A stretch of 32,471 bases of DNA from CAMQVM01 sp044433365 (GCA_044433365.1 JAWXTR010000021.1:1-32471); one strand, 5' to 3'; positions 15,100 through 24,272 are shown, counted from the stretch's first letter. Numbers and translations are program-made. Notes: generated from the letters alone by a model not told the origin.

Positions 15100-16950
15100 A
15101 TGGCAAAATTATTTGCTGAGTTTCCAGAAGTAACTACTCCTCAGTGGGAAGCGGTAATCAATACCGACCTTAAAGGAGCTGACTACGACAAGAAACTCGT
15201 ATGGAAAACAATTGAAGGTTTTTCTGCTCGTCCTTATTATCGTGCAGAAGATTTATCTTCAGTACGTCACATGGGAACAAACCCTGGGGAGTTTCCTTTT
15301 GTTAGAGGTACAAAATGCGACAACAACTGGTTGGTTCGCCAAACAATTAAAGTTGAGTGTCCAAAAGAGGCTAACGCTTTGGCTCTTGATGCTCTAGGAC
15401 GTGGTGCTGAGTCGCTATGTTTCAAAATTTCTGACAAAGAGTTCTCGGCTGCCGATCTTGATGCTCTTTTAGAGGGAATTGTAATTAGCGCAGTTGAGCT
15501 TAATTTTGAGGCTTGTAAAGCTGATAAAGTTGCTGCTCTATTCCTTGACAAAATCGAAAAAACTGATTTAACTTCTGAAGATGTTGCAGTTTCGTTCAAC
15601 ATCGATCCTCTAGTTAAAAAATTATCTTTAAAAGGTAAGCTTTGTAAAGATAACTATATCGACTCTATCGTTGCACTTGTAGAGAGAGCTTCAAAATATG
15701 GTCGTATTCGTTTTGTAACCGTTAATGGTACAATCTTTAATAATTGTGCTGCTACATCGGTTCAAGAGCTTGCTTTCTCATTAGCTGTTGCTCACGAATA
15801 TGTTGTTAAAATGATGGAAGCAGGCGTATCTATTGATAAAGCTGCTCACACTATCAAATTTAACATGGCTGTAGGCGCAAACTACTTTATGGAGATTGCA
15901 AAATTCCGTGCAGCTCGTATGCTTTGGGCTAATATTGTAAATCAATACAACCCAACTAAAGCATGTGCTACAAAAATGAAAGTACATGCAGTAACTTCAA
16001 AATTCAACATGAGTGTTTACGACCCTTATGTAAATATGCTTCGTGGTACTACTGAGGCTATGAGTGCTGCTATCGCTGGTGTATCTTCTATCGAGGTTAC
16101 TCCTTTCGACGACTGTTTCGCTCAACCAACAGAGTTCTCTTCTCGTATCGCTCGCAACACTCAGCTTCTTCTTAAAGATGAGTCGCATTTCGAGCAGGTA
16201 ACAGATGCTGCTGGTGGTTCATACTACATCGAAAACCTAACTCAATCTATCGCTGATGCTGCTTGGACTCTATTTAAAGAGATTGAAGCAGAGGGTGGCT
16301 ATGTTGAGTCGTTCAAAAAAGGTACAGTTCAAACAAAAATCGGAGAATCGGCTGCAAAACGCAATCTAAATATTGCTACTCGTCGTGAAATCCTTCTTGG
16401 AACTAACCAATATCCTAACTTTACTGAGAAAGCTGATGCAGCTGTTACAGAGTGTTGCACAACACCTAAAGCTAAAAAATGTTGTTGTGGTGGTGAGGCT
16501 GAATATCCTTCAATCCTTCAATATCGTGCAGGTATGCCATTTGAAGAGCTTCGCCTAAAAGTTGACCGTAGCGGTAAGAGCGTTAAAGCGTTTATGCTAA
16601 CTGTAGGCAACCTTGCTTTCTGTCGTGCTCGTGCTCAATTTGCATCTAACTTCTTCGGTTGTGCTGGTATCGAAAGTATCGATAACGTGCGTTTCGCCTC
16701 AGTTCAGGAGGGTGTAGCTGCTGCACTTGAAGCTAAGGCTGATATCGTTGTAATCTGCTCTTCTGACGATGAGTATGCAACTGTAGCTCCTGAGGCTTAC
16801 GAAATGCTAGAGGGCAAAGCTATCTTTGTGGTTGCAGGTGCACCTGCTTGTGCTGAGGAGCTTAAAGCTAAAGGTATTAACAACTTTATTAACGTAAGAT
16901 CTAACGTTCTTGAAACTCTAAAAGGTTACGTTAGTGAGTTAGGAATTTAA
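15100..16950 (+). CDS. mutA: Methylmalonyl-CoA mutase, small (alpha/MutA) subunit
   Basis: A 616-residue non-catalytic partner subunit of coenzyme B12-dependent methylmalonyl-CoA mutase, which interconverts succinyl-CoA and methylmalonyl-CoA in the succinate-propionate pathway. The barrel is recognised from PLLKGADYDKK-like LKGADYDKKLVWKT (residues 25-38), ARPYYRAEDL, FMEIAKFRAARMLWANIV (about 266-283), QLLLKDESHFEQVTDAAGGSYYIE (about 349-372). The C-terminal Rossmann-like domain (from about 490) lacks the DxHxxG B12 motif, as is normal for this subunit. An odd feature is the linker at residues 448-466, with five cysteines: Cys452, Cys453 and Cys460-462. The length is in the family range. It precedes mutB with a 184-base gap that is mostly a family B element. 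Confidence 0.95.
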   Translation: MAKLFAEFPEVTTPQWEAVINTDLKGADYDKKLVWKTIEGFSARPYYRAEDLSSVRHMGTNPGEFPFVRGTKCDNNWLVRQTIKVECPKEANALALDALGRGAESLCFKISDKEFSAADLDALLEGIVISAVELNFEACKADKVAALFLDKIEKTDLTSEDVAVSFNIDPLVKKLSLKGKLCKDNYIDSIVALVERASKYGRIRFVTVNGTIFNNCAATSVQELAFSLAVAHEYVVKMMEAGVSIDKAAHTIKFNMAVGANYFMEIAKFRAARMLWANIVNQYNPTKACATKMKVHAVTSKFNMSVYDPYVNMLRGTTEAMSAAIAGVSSIEVTPFDDCFAQPTEFSSRIARNTQLLLKDESHFEQVTDAAGGSYYIENLTQSIADAAWTLFKEIEAEGGYVESFKKGTVQTKIGESAAKRNLNIATRREILLGTNQYPNFTEKADAAVTECCTTPKAKKCCCGGEAEYPSILQYRAGMPFEELRLKVDRSGKSVKAFMLTVGNLAFCRARAQFASNFFGCAGIESIDNVRFASVQEGVAAALEAKADIVVICSSDDEYATVAPEAYEMLEGKAIFVVAGAPACAEELKAKGINNFINVRSNVLETLKGYVSELGI

Positions 16951-16954
16951 CAAG

Positions 16955-17116
16955 GGGAGTTCTAAATTCTGGATTTTGAGAGATTTTTTGTTTTAAGACT
17001 TTAGATTTGGATTTTACTACTTAGGGCTGTAGTGGATTCTACCGCCCTAAGTAGCAAAATTCAAAGATGAAGCCTTAAAACAGAAAAGCCCCGAAAGCCA
17101 GTTTTTAGAAATTCCC
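16955..17116 (+). mobile_element. Family B foldback element inside the mutA-mutB operon
   Basis: 162 bp, GGGAGTTCTAAATTCTGG...TTTAGAAATTCCC, flanked on both sides by ACAAG (16950-16954 and 17117-17121), a perfect 5-bp target duplication. The two halves pair over nearly the full length around TAGGGCTGTAGTGG. Removing the element and one duplication would leave mutA and mutB 17 bases apart. Confidence 0.88.
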
Positions 17117-17134
17117 ACAAGAATATAAACAACT

Positions 17135-19258
17135 ATGAGAGCAAATTTTTCAGATATAGATGTAAAAGGAGCAGAATGTAGCTGCTCAAATGGCTCTACC
17201 GTAGCACCTTGGCACACAGCTGAGCAAATTGACATAAAAGGTCAATATACTGCTGAGGATTTAGAGGGGATGGAACATCTCAACTATGCTGCTGGTATTG
17301 CACCATATTTACGTGGTCCATATAGTACCATGTATGTAATGCGCCCTTGGACTATTCGTCAATATGCAGGTTTCTCTACTGCCGAAGAGTCAAACGCATT
17401 TTACCGTCGTAACTTAGCTTCAGGACAAAAAGGTCTTTCTGTGGCGTTCGACCTTGCTACACACCGTGGATATGATGCCGACCACCCTCGTGTTGTTGGT
17501 GACGTAGGTAAAGCAGGTGTGTCTATCTGTTCTATCGAAGATATGAAAGTTCTTTTCAATGGTATTCCACTTGATAAGATGTCAGTATCTATGACAATGA
17601 ACGGTGCTGTACTTCCAGTTCTTGCTTTCTACATCGTAGCAGGTCTTGAGCAAGGTTGTACACTTGACCAACTAGCTGGTACAATCCAAAATGATATCCT
17701 TAAAGAGTTTATGGTGCGTAATACATACATTTACCCTCCTAAATTCTCTATGAAAATTATCGCAGACATCTTTGAATACACTTCAAAGAATATGCCTAAA
17801 TTCAACTCTATTTCAATCTCTGGTTACCACATGCAAGAGGCTGGTGCAACTGCTGATATCGAGCTTGCCTACACTCTAGCTGACGGTCTTGAGTATCTTC
17901 GCACAGGTGTTAACGCTGGTATGAACATCGATAGCTTCGCTCCACGTCTTTCATTCTTCTGGGCTATTGGAACTAACCACTTTATGGAGATTGCAAAAAT
18001 GCGTGCTGCACGTCTTTTGTGGGCTAAAATAGTTAAAACATTTGAGCCTAAAAACCCTAAATCGCTTGCACTTCGTACACATAGCCAAACTTCAGGTTGG
18101 TCACTAACAGAGCAAGATCCATTCAACAACGTAGCTCGTACAGCTATCGAGGCTATGGCTTCTGCTCTAGGTCACACTCAATCGCTTCACACTAATGCGC
18201 TTGATGAGGCTATCGCACTTCCAACAGATTTCTCGGCTCGTATCGCTCGTAATACTCAAATCTATCTTCAAGAGGAGACAAACATCTGCCGTGCGGTTGA
18301 CCCTTGGGCTGGTTCATACTATATCGAGAGCCTAACTCAAGAGATTGCTCACAAAGCGTGGAAACTTATCGAAGAGGTTGAAGAGCTAGGTGGTATGGCA
18401 AAAGCTATCGAAACTGGTATTCCTAAAATGCGTATCGAAGAGGCTTCTGCTCGCAAACAAGCACGTATCGACTCAGGTACTGATACAATAGTTGGTCTTA
18501 ACAAATATCGTCTTGAAAAAGAGGATCCAATTGATATTTTAGATGTAGACAACACTGCAGTACGTATATCTCAAATCAAACGTCTTGAAGAGCTTAAAGC
18601 AAATCGTGACAACGCTAAAGTTGAAGTAGCTCTTGCAGCTATCACAAAATGTGTTGAAACAGGCGAAGGCAACCTTCTTGAGCTTGCAGTTGAAGCAGCT
18701 AAGCTACGTGCCTCTCTTGGTGAGATTTCAGACGCATGCGAGTGTATCGTAGGTCGTTACAAAGCAGTTATTCGTTCAATTTCAGGTGTATATTCGTCAG
18801 TTGTGAAAGATAATTCAGATTTCAAAAAAGCTCAAGCAATGTGCGAAGAGTTTGCTGCTAAAGAGGGTCGTCAACCTCGTATCATGATTGCAAAACTTGG
18901 TCAAGATGGTCACGACCGTGGTGCTAAAGTTGTTGCAACAGGATATGCAGATATAGGATTCGATGTAGATATGGGTCCACTTTTCCAAACTCCAGAAGAG
19001 GCTGCTAAACAGGCAGTTGAAAACGACGTTCACGTAGTTGGTATGTCGTCTCTAGCTGCTGGTCACAAAACTCTTCTTCCTCAAATCGTTGAAGAGCTTA
19101 AAAAGCTTGGACGTGAGGATATCGTAGTTATCGCAGGTGGTGTAATCCCAGCTCAAGACTACGACTTCTTATACAAATCAGGTGCAGCTGCAATCTTTGG
19201 CCCTGGTACTCCTGTAACTACTGCTGCTATTAAGATTCTTGAGATTTTAGGCGAGTAA
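17135..19258 (+). CDS. mutB: Methylmalonyl-CoA mutase, large (catalytic/MutB) subunit
   Basis: A 707-residue catalytic subunit of adenosylcobalamin-dependent methylmalonyl-CoA mutase. The barrel contains MYVMRPWTIRQYAGFSTAEESN (residues 67-88), the substrate-contacting region GLSVAFDLATHRGYDADHP (about 99-117), SISGYHMQEAGATADIELAYTLADG and THSQTSGWSLTEQDP. The C-terminal cobalamin domain starts near 575 with RIMIAKLGQDGHDRGAKVVA, the DxHxxG B12 ligand motif, then VHVVGMSSLAAGH and VVIAGGVIPAQDYDFLYKSGAAAIFGPGTP. The N-terminus has an unusual GAECSCSNGS stretch (Cys15, Cys17), echoing the Cys-rich linker of MutA. No promoter is seen between mutA and mutB, so expression should depend on reading through the long hairpin at 16955-17116. 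A terminator follows at 19297-19341. Confidence 0.97.
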   Translation: MRANFSDIDVKGAECSCSNGSTVAPWHTAEQIDIKGQYTAEDLEGMEHLNYAAGIAPYLRGPYSTMYVMRPWTIRQYAGFSTAEESNAFYRRNLASGQKGLSVAFDLATHRGYDADHPRVVGDVGKAGVSICSIEDMKVLFNGIPLDKMSVSMTMNGAVLPVLAFYIVAGLEQGCTLDQLAGTIQNDILKEFMVRNTYIYPPKFSMKIIADIFEYTSKNMPKFNSISISGYHMQEAGATADIELAYTLADGLEYLRTGVNAGMNIDSFAPRLSFFWAIGTNHFMEIAKMRAARLLWAKIVKTFEPKNPKSLALRTHSQTSGWSLTEQDPFNNVARTAIEAMASALGHTQSLHTNALDEAIALPTDFSARIARNTQIYLQEETNICRAVDPWAGSYYIESLTQEIAHKAWKLIEEVEELGGMAKAIETGIPKMRIEEASARKQARIDSGTDTIVGLNKYRLEKEDPIDILDVDNTAVRISQIKRLEELKANRDNAKVEVALAAITKCVETGEGNLLELAVEAAKLRASLGEISDACECIVGRYKAVIRSISGVYSSVVKDNSDFKKAQAMCEEFAAKEGRQPRIMIAKLGQDGHDRGAKVVATGYADIGFDVDMGPLFQTPEEAAKQAVENDVHVVGMSSLAAGHKTLLPQIVEELKKLGREDIVVIAGGVIPAQDYDFLYKSGAAAIFGPGTPVTTAAIKILEILGE

Positions 19259-19296
19259 TCACTTTTAAAGTGGGTAAACCACAATAAAAAATCCAA

Positions 19297-19341
19297 AACA
19301 ATACCCCTGCTCACACAAACATTGTGAGTGGGGGTATTGTT
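19297..19341 (+). terminator. Terminator after mutB
   Basis: AACAATACCCC (19297-19307) pairs with GGGGTATTGTT (19331-19341), and an inner stem CTCACA/TGTGAG continues it. It lies 39 bases past the mutB stop. Confidence 0.75.
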
Positions 19342-19349
19342 CATATAGA

Positions 19350-19592
19350 GGGAAATTCGCAAAACTCCTTTTGCGAATTTCCCTCACAATTTTTGAATAA
19401 AAATTGTGCGCTCATCGTCTCGAAGAGCGATGAAGGCGTGTTTTTGTTCACTTTTTTTTAAAAAGTGTTAAATATAGTTTTTGAATTACCTCCATCTTTG
19501 CACTTTTGTGCAAAATGGAGGTAATTCAAAGGTCTTTAGATACATAACTATATATAAATCAATCTATTAATGGTTTTACGAATGACCCTTTA
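19350..19592 (+). repeat. Family D multi-hairpin element, copy 2
   Basis: It has the same order of five hairpins as 5081-5311. H1 is a 15-bp perfect stem (GGGAAATTCGCAAAA with TTTTGCGAATTTCCC). H2 is CACAATTTTT/AAAAATTGTG and H3 is TCATCG/CGATGA around the same CTCGAAGAG core. H4 is CACTTTTT/AAAAAGTG. H5 is AATTACCTCCAT...ATGGAGGTAATT with inner CTTTGCAC/GTGCAAA. H1 and H3 differ from copy 1 on both sides of the stem, so pairing is kept. Confidence 0.8.
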
Positions 19593-19617
19593 GAGCTAAG
19601 GTTATTCGTAAAAAAAG

Positions 19618-19915
19618 GCTCATTGGCAAAATCTGTTTCTGCTCACACCCCGTAGAGATGTTGGGTCCAACGTCTGACCGAACATAGGTAATCAAGGCTT
19701 ATCCTCAAAACCTGTTTTCTGCAAGCAGCAGTAGAGACGTAGCCCTGCTACGTCTAAAAGTCGAATTTTGCGCAGCAAAATGAGCTTACCTAGCAAAAAA
19801 AGTTGAATTTACCAAGTCAAATCCAAACCCAGACGTAGCAGGGCTACATCTCTACAACAGAGCCATCAATTTTAATTCACAACAACCGATTTTGAGAATT
19901 ATCTAGTATTGCTCA
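19618..19915. repeat. REP-like cluster (family C) with a variant core
   Basis: Three hairpins: the variant AGATGTTGG-GT-CCAACGTCT at 19656-19675, the standard form at 19735-19755, and AGACGTAGC-AGG-GCTACATCT at 19831-19851 with one unpaired change. The lead-in CTCATTGGCAAAATCTGTTT (19620-19639) matches that of other clusters. No gene is supported in 19259-20066. Confidence 0.75.
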
Positions 19916-19933
19916 ATCATTTGATAATAAAGA

Positions 19934-19978
19934 AAAAGGCTCATCCGCAAAATATATTTGCGAATGAGCCTTTTAAAA
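19934..19978. terminator. Bidirectional terminator between mutB and the skp operon
   Basis: AAAAGGCTCAT and CGCAAA pair with TTTGCG and ATGAGCCTTTT around ATATA, with one mismatch, giving a 17-bp stem. On the minus strand it runs into CTTTTTCTTT, a good terminator for the uppS-bamA-skp transcript. Confidence 0.85.
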
Positions 19979-20007
19979 TTTGCAGTATAGAGCTTAAATA
20001 ATATTAA

Positions 20008-20050
20008 GGTAACTTCTAAAAATTGAATAATACCAATTATTATAGCTCCC
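20008..20050. mobile_element. 43-bp mini family B element
   Basis: GGTAACTTCTAAAAATTG and TTATTATAGCTCCC are the two family B ends with the interior missing. Flanks ATTAA (20003-20007) and CTTAA (20051-20055) differ at one base. It lies 16 bases beyond the stop codon of the minus-strand skp gene. Confidence 0.6.
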
Positions 20051-20066
20051 CTTAAAAATTCTTAAA

Positions 20067-20621
20067 TTATTGTACTACTTGTTGTTGTGCAGTTTTTGGT
20101 TTTGCATTAGGATCAACACCTAAAGCAGATTTTACAAGAGGTGTAATATCTGTAGTGTTAGCCTCGTCAACATAAAGGATGTTGTTGCCTTGTGAAAGGT
20201 CTACAACCATTGTTAAACCTTGTTCTTTAGCAACCTCTTGAATCTTTTCACCAACTTTTATAAAGATAGGTTGAGTTAAAGAGTATTGAACGTTTTGAAA
20301 CTCTGTTTGAGCTGTTTGGCTGAACTCTTGGTAACGAGCACCATATTCGTTAAGCTCACGTTGTTTTTGTTCGTCGATTGCAGCAGAATAGGTTGCTTTG
20401 TTTTTTTGGTAGCTTTCAAGCTTGTTGTTATACTCAACTCTCATTTGCTCCATATCTGCTTCGAGTTGTTGACCATGTCTTTGGACTTGTGCACTTACAG
20501 AATCCATCTCAGGAAGTACCATTACAATCTCTTGGAAAAGAACTCTACCGATTTTTTGCGCTCTTACTGCTGTTACGTTTACTGCCATGATGGCAAATAA
20601 TAAAAACAAAATTTTTTTCAT
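20067..20621 (-). CDS. skp: OmpH/Skp family periplasmic chaperone (second copy in operon)
   Basis: A 184-residue exported protein. The signal peptide covers residues 1-21 (ends TAVRAQ), followed by the Skp opening KIGRVLFQEIV. A long Gln/Glu/Lys-rich coiled coil spans about 45-120 (VQRHGQQLEADMEQMRVEYNN-type heptads), matching the tentacles of the trimeric Skp chaperone that holds unfolded outer-membrane proteins. The core strand TMVVDLSQGNNILYVDEANTTDITPLVKSAL follows at about 137-167, with a Gln-rich tail. It lies 82 bases after another skp gene and downstream of bamA, the common Bacteroidota arrangement. Confidence 0.92.
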   Translation of the reverse strand: MKKILFLLFAIMAVNVTAVRAQKIGRVLFQEIVMVLPEMDSVSAQVQRHGQQLEADMEQMRVEYNNKLESYQKNKATYSAAIDEQKQRELNEYGARYQEFSQTAQTEFQNVQYSLTQPIFIKVGEKIQEVAKEQGLTMVVDLSQGNNILYVDEANTTDITPLVKSALGVDPNAKPKTAQQQVVQ

Positions 20622-20703
20622 AAATCTATTAATTAATTATTTTTTAAATTTTTGTATTTTTGCTCAATTACATACGTTGTAGAGAGCGTATGCACGAAAA
20701 TAT

Positions 20704-21222
20704 CTACTGTCCATTAACTATAGAAATTACCTTATCGGTAAGGTCTAATGTTGGATTTTTGTATATTGCCACTGCTGCTACAGATAGGTCAAATATCATA
20801 TCGTATTTACCCTCACTAGCTAATTTCTCTACTGCATCAATAACCTTTTGTTCTAGTGGTTGCATTAATTGGTCACGTTTTTTGCTCATTGCACCACCTT
20901 CAGCAAAAAACTCATCCTCATAGTTGTTTGCCTCCTCTTCAAGCTCCATAATTTGTTGTTTCATGGTCTCTTTTTGAGTTTGTGAAAGAGAGTGCTCAAT
21001 ATAGATATATTGGTTGTAACGCTCACGAACCTCATTTAACTTATTTTTAGTCTCAGTCTGAGCAGATTTAGCATATACATCTAACGAGGCAACAGCTTTG
21101 CTATAATCTGGCATTGCTTTAAATACCTTTTCACTGTAAATGTAGGCAACCTTTTGTTGTGCTGAAGCAGTTGTTACTGTAACAGCTAAAATAAGTGTTA
21201 TTGCAAATAATATCTTTTTCAT
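20704..21222 (-). CDS. skp: OmpH/Skp family periplasmic chaperone (first copy in operon)
   Basis: A 172-residue exported protein with a signal peptide at residues 1-21 (ends TTASAQ) and the Skp-type opening QKVAYIYSEKVFKAMPDY. A coiled coil runs from about 45 to 115 (KLNEVRERYNQYIYIEHSLSQ and following), then the core YDMIFDLSVAAVAIYKNPTLDLTDKVISIV. It and its neighbour at 20067 are clearly diverged paralogues, not a recent duplication. It lies 381 bases downstream of bamA; that gap holds one full and one partial family B element, which would be transcribed if the operon is intact. Confidence 0.92.
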   Translation of the reverse strand: MKKILFAITLILAVTVTTASAQQKVAYIYSEKVFKAMPDYSKAVASLDVYAKSAQTETKNKLNEVRERYNQYIYIEHSLSQTQKETMKQQIMELEEEANNYEDEFFAEGGAMSKKRDQLMQPLEQKVIDAVEKLASEGKYDMIFDLSVAAVAIYKNPTLDLTDKVISIVNGQ

Positions 21223-21237
21223 AATTTCAACTTTTAT

Positions 21238-21299
21238 GAGCGTTCGAAGATAAAGCCTTAAAAGGGTAAAGCTTCGAAAGCCTGATTTTAGAAATTCCC
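21238..21299 (+). repeat. Partial family B element (right half)
   Basis: Positions 21243-21299 (TTCGAAGATAAAGCC...TTTTAGAAATTCCC) match the right part of a family B copy. The left half is missing. It abuts the complete copy at 21305 with only TTTAG between. Confidence 0.65.
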
Positions 21300-21304
21300 T
21301 TTAG

Positions 21305-21465
21305 GGGAGTTCTAAATCCTGGATTTTGAGAGATTTTTTGTTTTAAGGCTTTAGATTTGGATTTTGCAAATATGGGGTGTAGTGGCTCTACCGCCCTTAT
21401 TTGCAAAATTAAAATATGAAGCCTTAAAACGGGAAAGCTCCGAAAGTCAGATTTTAGAAATTCCC
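21305..21465 (+). mobile_element. Family B foldback element between bamA and skp
   Basis: 161 bp, GGGAGTTCTAAATCCTGG...TTTTAGAAATTCCC, one base shorter than other full copies. Flanks TTTAG (21300-21304) and TTTAC (21466-21470) differ at one base. Confidence 0.82.
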
Positions 21466-21603
21466 TTTACTAATCAAGTATGCAAATTTACAAAATTCTA
21501 GCCAAATAACAACATATTTAAAGATTATTTCACCTTTCAAATAAAAAAAGTTCCAAAAATAGCAATATTTTGCCACTTTTGGAACCTATACAAAATATAT
21601 TGG

Positions 21604-24144
21604 TTAGAATGTTTGACCAATAGAGAAATGGAATTGACTACCACTTCTTTCAGTTTGGTAAGGTGCAGTATCAAAACCATACGCCCAATCGATACCAAAC
21701 ATACCAACGATAGGTAGATATAGACGAACACCAGCACCAGCCGAACGTTTTAAGTCAAATGGATTAAATGATTTCCAATCGTAGAATGCGTTACCTGCCT
21801 CAGCAAACACTAAACCATAAACCGAAGATGTAGGAGAAAGTACCACAGGATAACGAAGTTCAGCGGTATATTTTACATACGAACGAGCCTGCACACCATA
21901 ATCTGCATAAGGCGAAAGAGCATCGTTTTCGTAACCACGTAGACCAATGTTTTCGATACCATAAAGACTATATCCCGACACACCGTCACCACCGACTGTA
22001 AAGCCCTCAAAAGGCGATGGATTGTATTTGTTATACTCTCCTAAGTAACCAAACTCACCACGTGCCATAAGCACAAGTTTGTTTTGAGGTAGCATAGAGT
22101 GGAAGAAACGAGCCATACCAGTAATTTTGTAATACTCAATCCATTTATAACGCTCAGCATCTTCCATATCTTCGTCTGAGTAATCTTTGTTGTTCATGCT
22201 CGACCAAGGAGGAGTAACAGTAGCTTTAAGGTACATCTCCGAACCACTACGAGGATAAAGCTGTTGGTCCATAGAGTTACGCATAAGCGTTCCAGAAAGA
22301 GCAATTGTATTAGCGACACCATCCTGCATTAGGAAGCTAGACCAATCGTCAAGTAAGTAGGCTTGATATGATAGCTCACCCATAATGTTAAAGTTAGGAT
22401 CTGGCCATTTTAGACGCTTGCTAAGACCTACTGCAGCACCAAGTGTTGTAAAGTATGAAGAGCTTTCATCACCATAGTAGTAAGAATCATTTTGTGATGA
22501 ATAGTAGATAGAAGTAGATAGGGAATTTGGTTTTTTACCACCTAACCATGGTTCAACAAAGCTAAGCGATAAGGCTTTATAATATGAACCATTACTTTGT
22601 GCACTAACTTTTAATTTTTGGTTATCACCAGATGGGTAAGGACGCCAAGCACCCTCTTCAAATAGTTTACGCATCGAAACATTGTTGAATGTTACGGCTA
22701 ACGATCCAACAAACATACCTGAACCCCAACCCCCAGATACCTCTAATTGGTCAGATTGAACCTCTTCAAGTGGGAAGCCAATATTTACAAGCTGATCAGA
22801 TACTGGTTGAATATCAGGCATAATAGCCTCAGCATTGAAGTGACCCATTGTACCAAGCTGACGAATAGTAAAGAATAGCATCGACTGGTCGTAAAGCTCA
22901 CCAGGACGTACATAAAGCTCACGACGAATAGCACGGTCGTTTGTACGATTATTTCCCGATATTGAAACTTCGTTTATAGTAAACTGCTTACCTTCATTAA
23001 TTTTAATATCAATATCAATGGAGTCGCCACCAACAACCTTTTCAATAGGAAGAAGTTCGAAAGTTAAGTGACCATCATTTTGATAGATTGTAGAGACATT
23101 TTGGGCACCCTCGAATGCTGCTTGACTACCAGCTGAGCCAACACCTAGACGTTCGTCAAGAGTTAGTTTGTCGTAAGTATCGCCTTTTCTAATTCCTAAC
23201 ATATTAGAAAGTAGTTCAGAAGGATATTTTACGTTACCAACCCAATTTATATCACGATAATAATATTTTTGACCCTCTTCTATATTTACGACAAGACCGA
23301 TTCTATTATCACTAATCTTGTAGATAGAATCTGACATAAAAATACCGTCACGATAACCTCTCGAACGCATATAATCCTCTAGTGAAGATTTATCTTCTGC
23401 AAATTTCTTTTCGTTGAATTTCGCTGATTTAAATAGATTAATAAGTGTTTTTTCACGAGTAGATTTTAAAGAGCTTTTAAGTTTGCTATCATCTAAAGCC
23501 TCATTTCCCTCAAAACTAATCTCTTTGATTTTGATTTTTGGACCTTTGTTAACGTCGAATGTAACTATTGCAAAGTTGTCGAGCAGAGTATCATTTTTTT
23601 GGCGAATCTCCACCTCTACATCTCTAAAACCTTTATCTTTATAATATTCTATAATAATATTTTTTGAGTTTTCTAGTGCAAAATCTGAAAGTTCGACCCT
23701 CTCACGAAGTTTTAGTTTCTCGTCTTTTAGCTCTTTAGCTTCACCATTTTTTACGCCTGTAAATTCCCAAGCAGAAACACGAGAACGCTCACGTAGTACA
23801 AATTCGATATACGCCTTATCGTCCTCAACCTCAACTAATGCCTTTACATTTGAGTAGTAACGCTGAGACCACATTTGCCCCAAAAGGTTGGTTATATGGT
23901 CACTAGGAAGATATATGGTATCTCCCTTTTGAAGTCCAGTAGTACCAATAATAAGCTCTGGGCTTAAATACTTTACACCTGTAACCTTTAAATCTTCAAT
24001 CACATACTGCTTAGGTGTTGCATAATCCATTGGCGGCAACACTACCTCTACAGAATCCACTCTCTCTTGTGCATAAATAGTTGTCGAAATCGACGACAAA
24101 ATCAGTACAAGAAAGCTCAAAACAAGTCTTATTCTACGTTCCAT
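21604..24144 (-). CDS. bamA: Outer membrane protein assembly factor BamA
   Basis: An 846-residue outer-membrane protein, the core of the BAM complex that folds beta-barrel proteins. I start at the ATG at 24144 (MERRIRLVLSFLVLILSS), which gives a normal signal peptide ending near TTIYAQ; a GTG 21 bases upstream is less likely. Five POTRA domains can be followed (e.g. YVIEDLKVTGVKYLSPELIIGTTGLQKGD, KIKEISFEGNEALDDSKLKSSLKS, YYYRDINWVGNVKYPSELLSNMLG, QFTINEVSISGNNRTNDRAIRRELYVRPGELYDQ). The C-terminal barrel holds VGGDGVSGYSLYGIENIGLRGYEN (the VRGF/Y-like loop as IGLRGYE) and ends with aromatic SQFHFSIGQTF. It is downstream of uppS and upstream of the skp genes, the conserved Bacteroidota order. 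Confidence 0.96.
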   Translation of the reverse strand: MERRIRLVLSFLVLILSSISTTIYAQERVDSVEVVLPPMDYATPKQYVIEDLKVTGVKYLSPELIIGTTGLQKGDTIYLPSDHITNLLGQMWSQRYYSNVKALVEVEDDKAYIEFVLRERSRVSAWEFTGVKNGEAKELKDEKLKLRERVELSDFALENSKNIIIEYYKDKGFRDVEVEIRQKNDTLLDNFAIVTFDVNKGPKIKIKEISFEGNEALDDSKLKSSLKSTREKTLINLFKSAKFNEKKFAEDKSSLEDYMRSRGYRDGIFMSDSIYKISDNRIGLVVNIEEGQKYYYRDINWVGNVKYPSELLSNMLGIRKGDTYDKLTLDERLGVGSAGSQAAFEGAQNVSTIYQNDGHLTFELLPIEKVVGGDSIDIDIKINEGKQFTINEVSISGNNRTNDRAIRRELYVRPGELYDQSMLFFTIRQLGTMGHFNAEAIMPDIQPVSDQLVNIGFPLEEVQSDQLEVSGGWGSGMFVGSLAVTFNNVSMRKLFEEGAWRPYPSGDNQKLKVSAQSNGSYYKALSLSFVEPWLGGKKPNSLSTSIYYSSQNDSYYYGDESSSYFTTLGAAVGLSKRLKWPDPNFNIMGELSYQAYLLDDWSSFLMQDGVANTIALSGTLMRNSMDQQLYPRSGSEMYLKATVTPPWSSMNNKDYSDEDMEDAERYKWIEYYKITGMARFFHSMLPQNKLVLMARGEFGYLGEYNKYNPSPFEGFTVGGDGVSGYSLYGIENIGLRGYENDALSPYADYGVQARSYVKYTAELRYPVVLSPTSSVYGLVFAEAGNAFYDWKSFNPFDLKRSAGAGVRLYLPIVGMFGIDWAYGFDTAPYQTERSGSQFHFSIGQTF

Positions 24145-24272
24145 TAACTTAATATATATTATCACGTTTTTAATCTAACCAAAAAATCTTTACAGTTTAA
24201 ACTCAAGCAAATAATCTCAAAATTTAGCTGTAAATATTTAAAATCTCTTCTTTTTTAATATTGTACGACTCT

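Noticed and set aside
18815..19033. Minus-strand frames inside mutB, mutA, bamA and glyA
   Set aside because: They are shadows of strongly recognised genes on the other strand.
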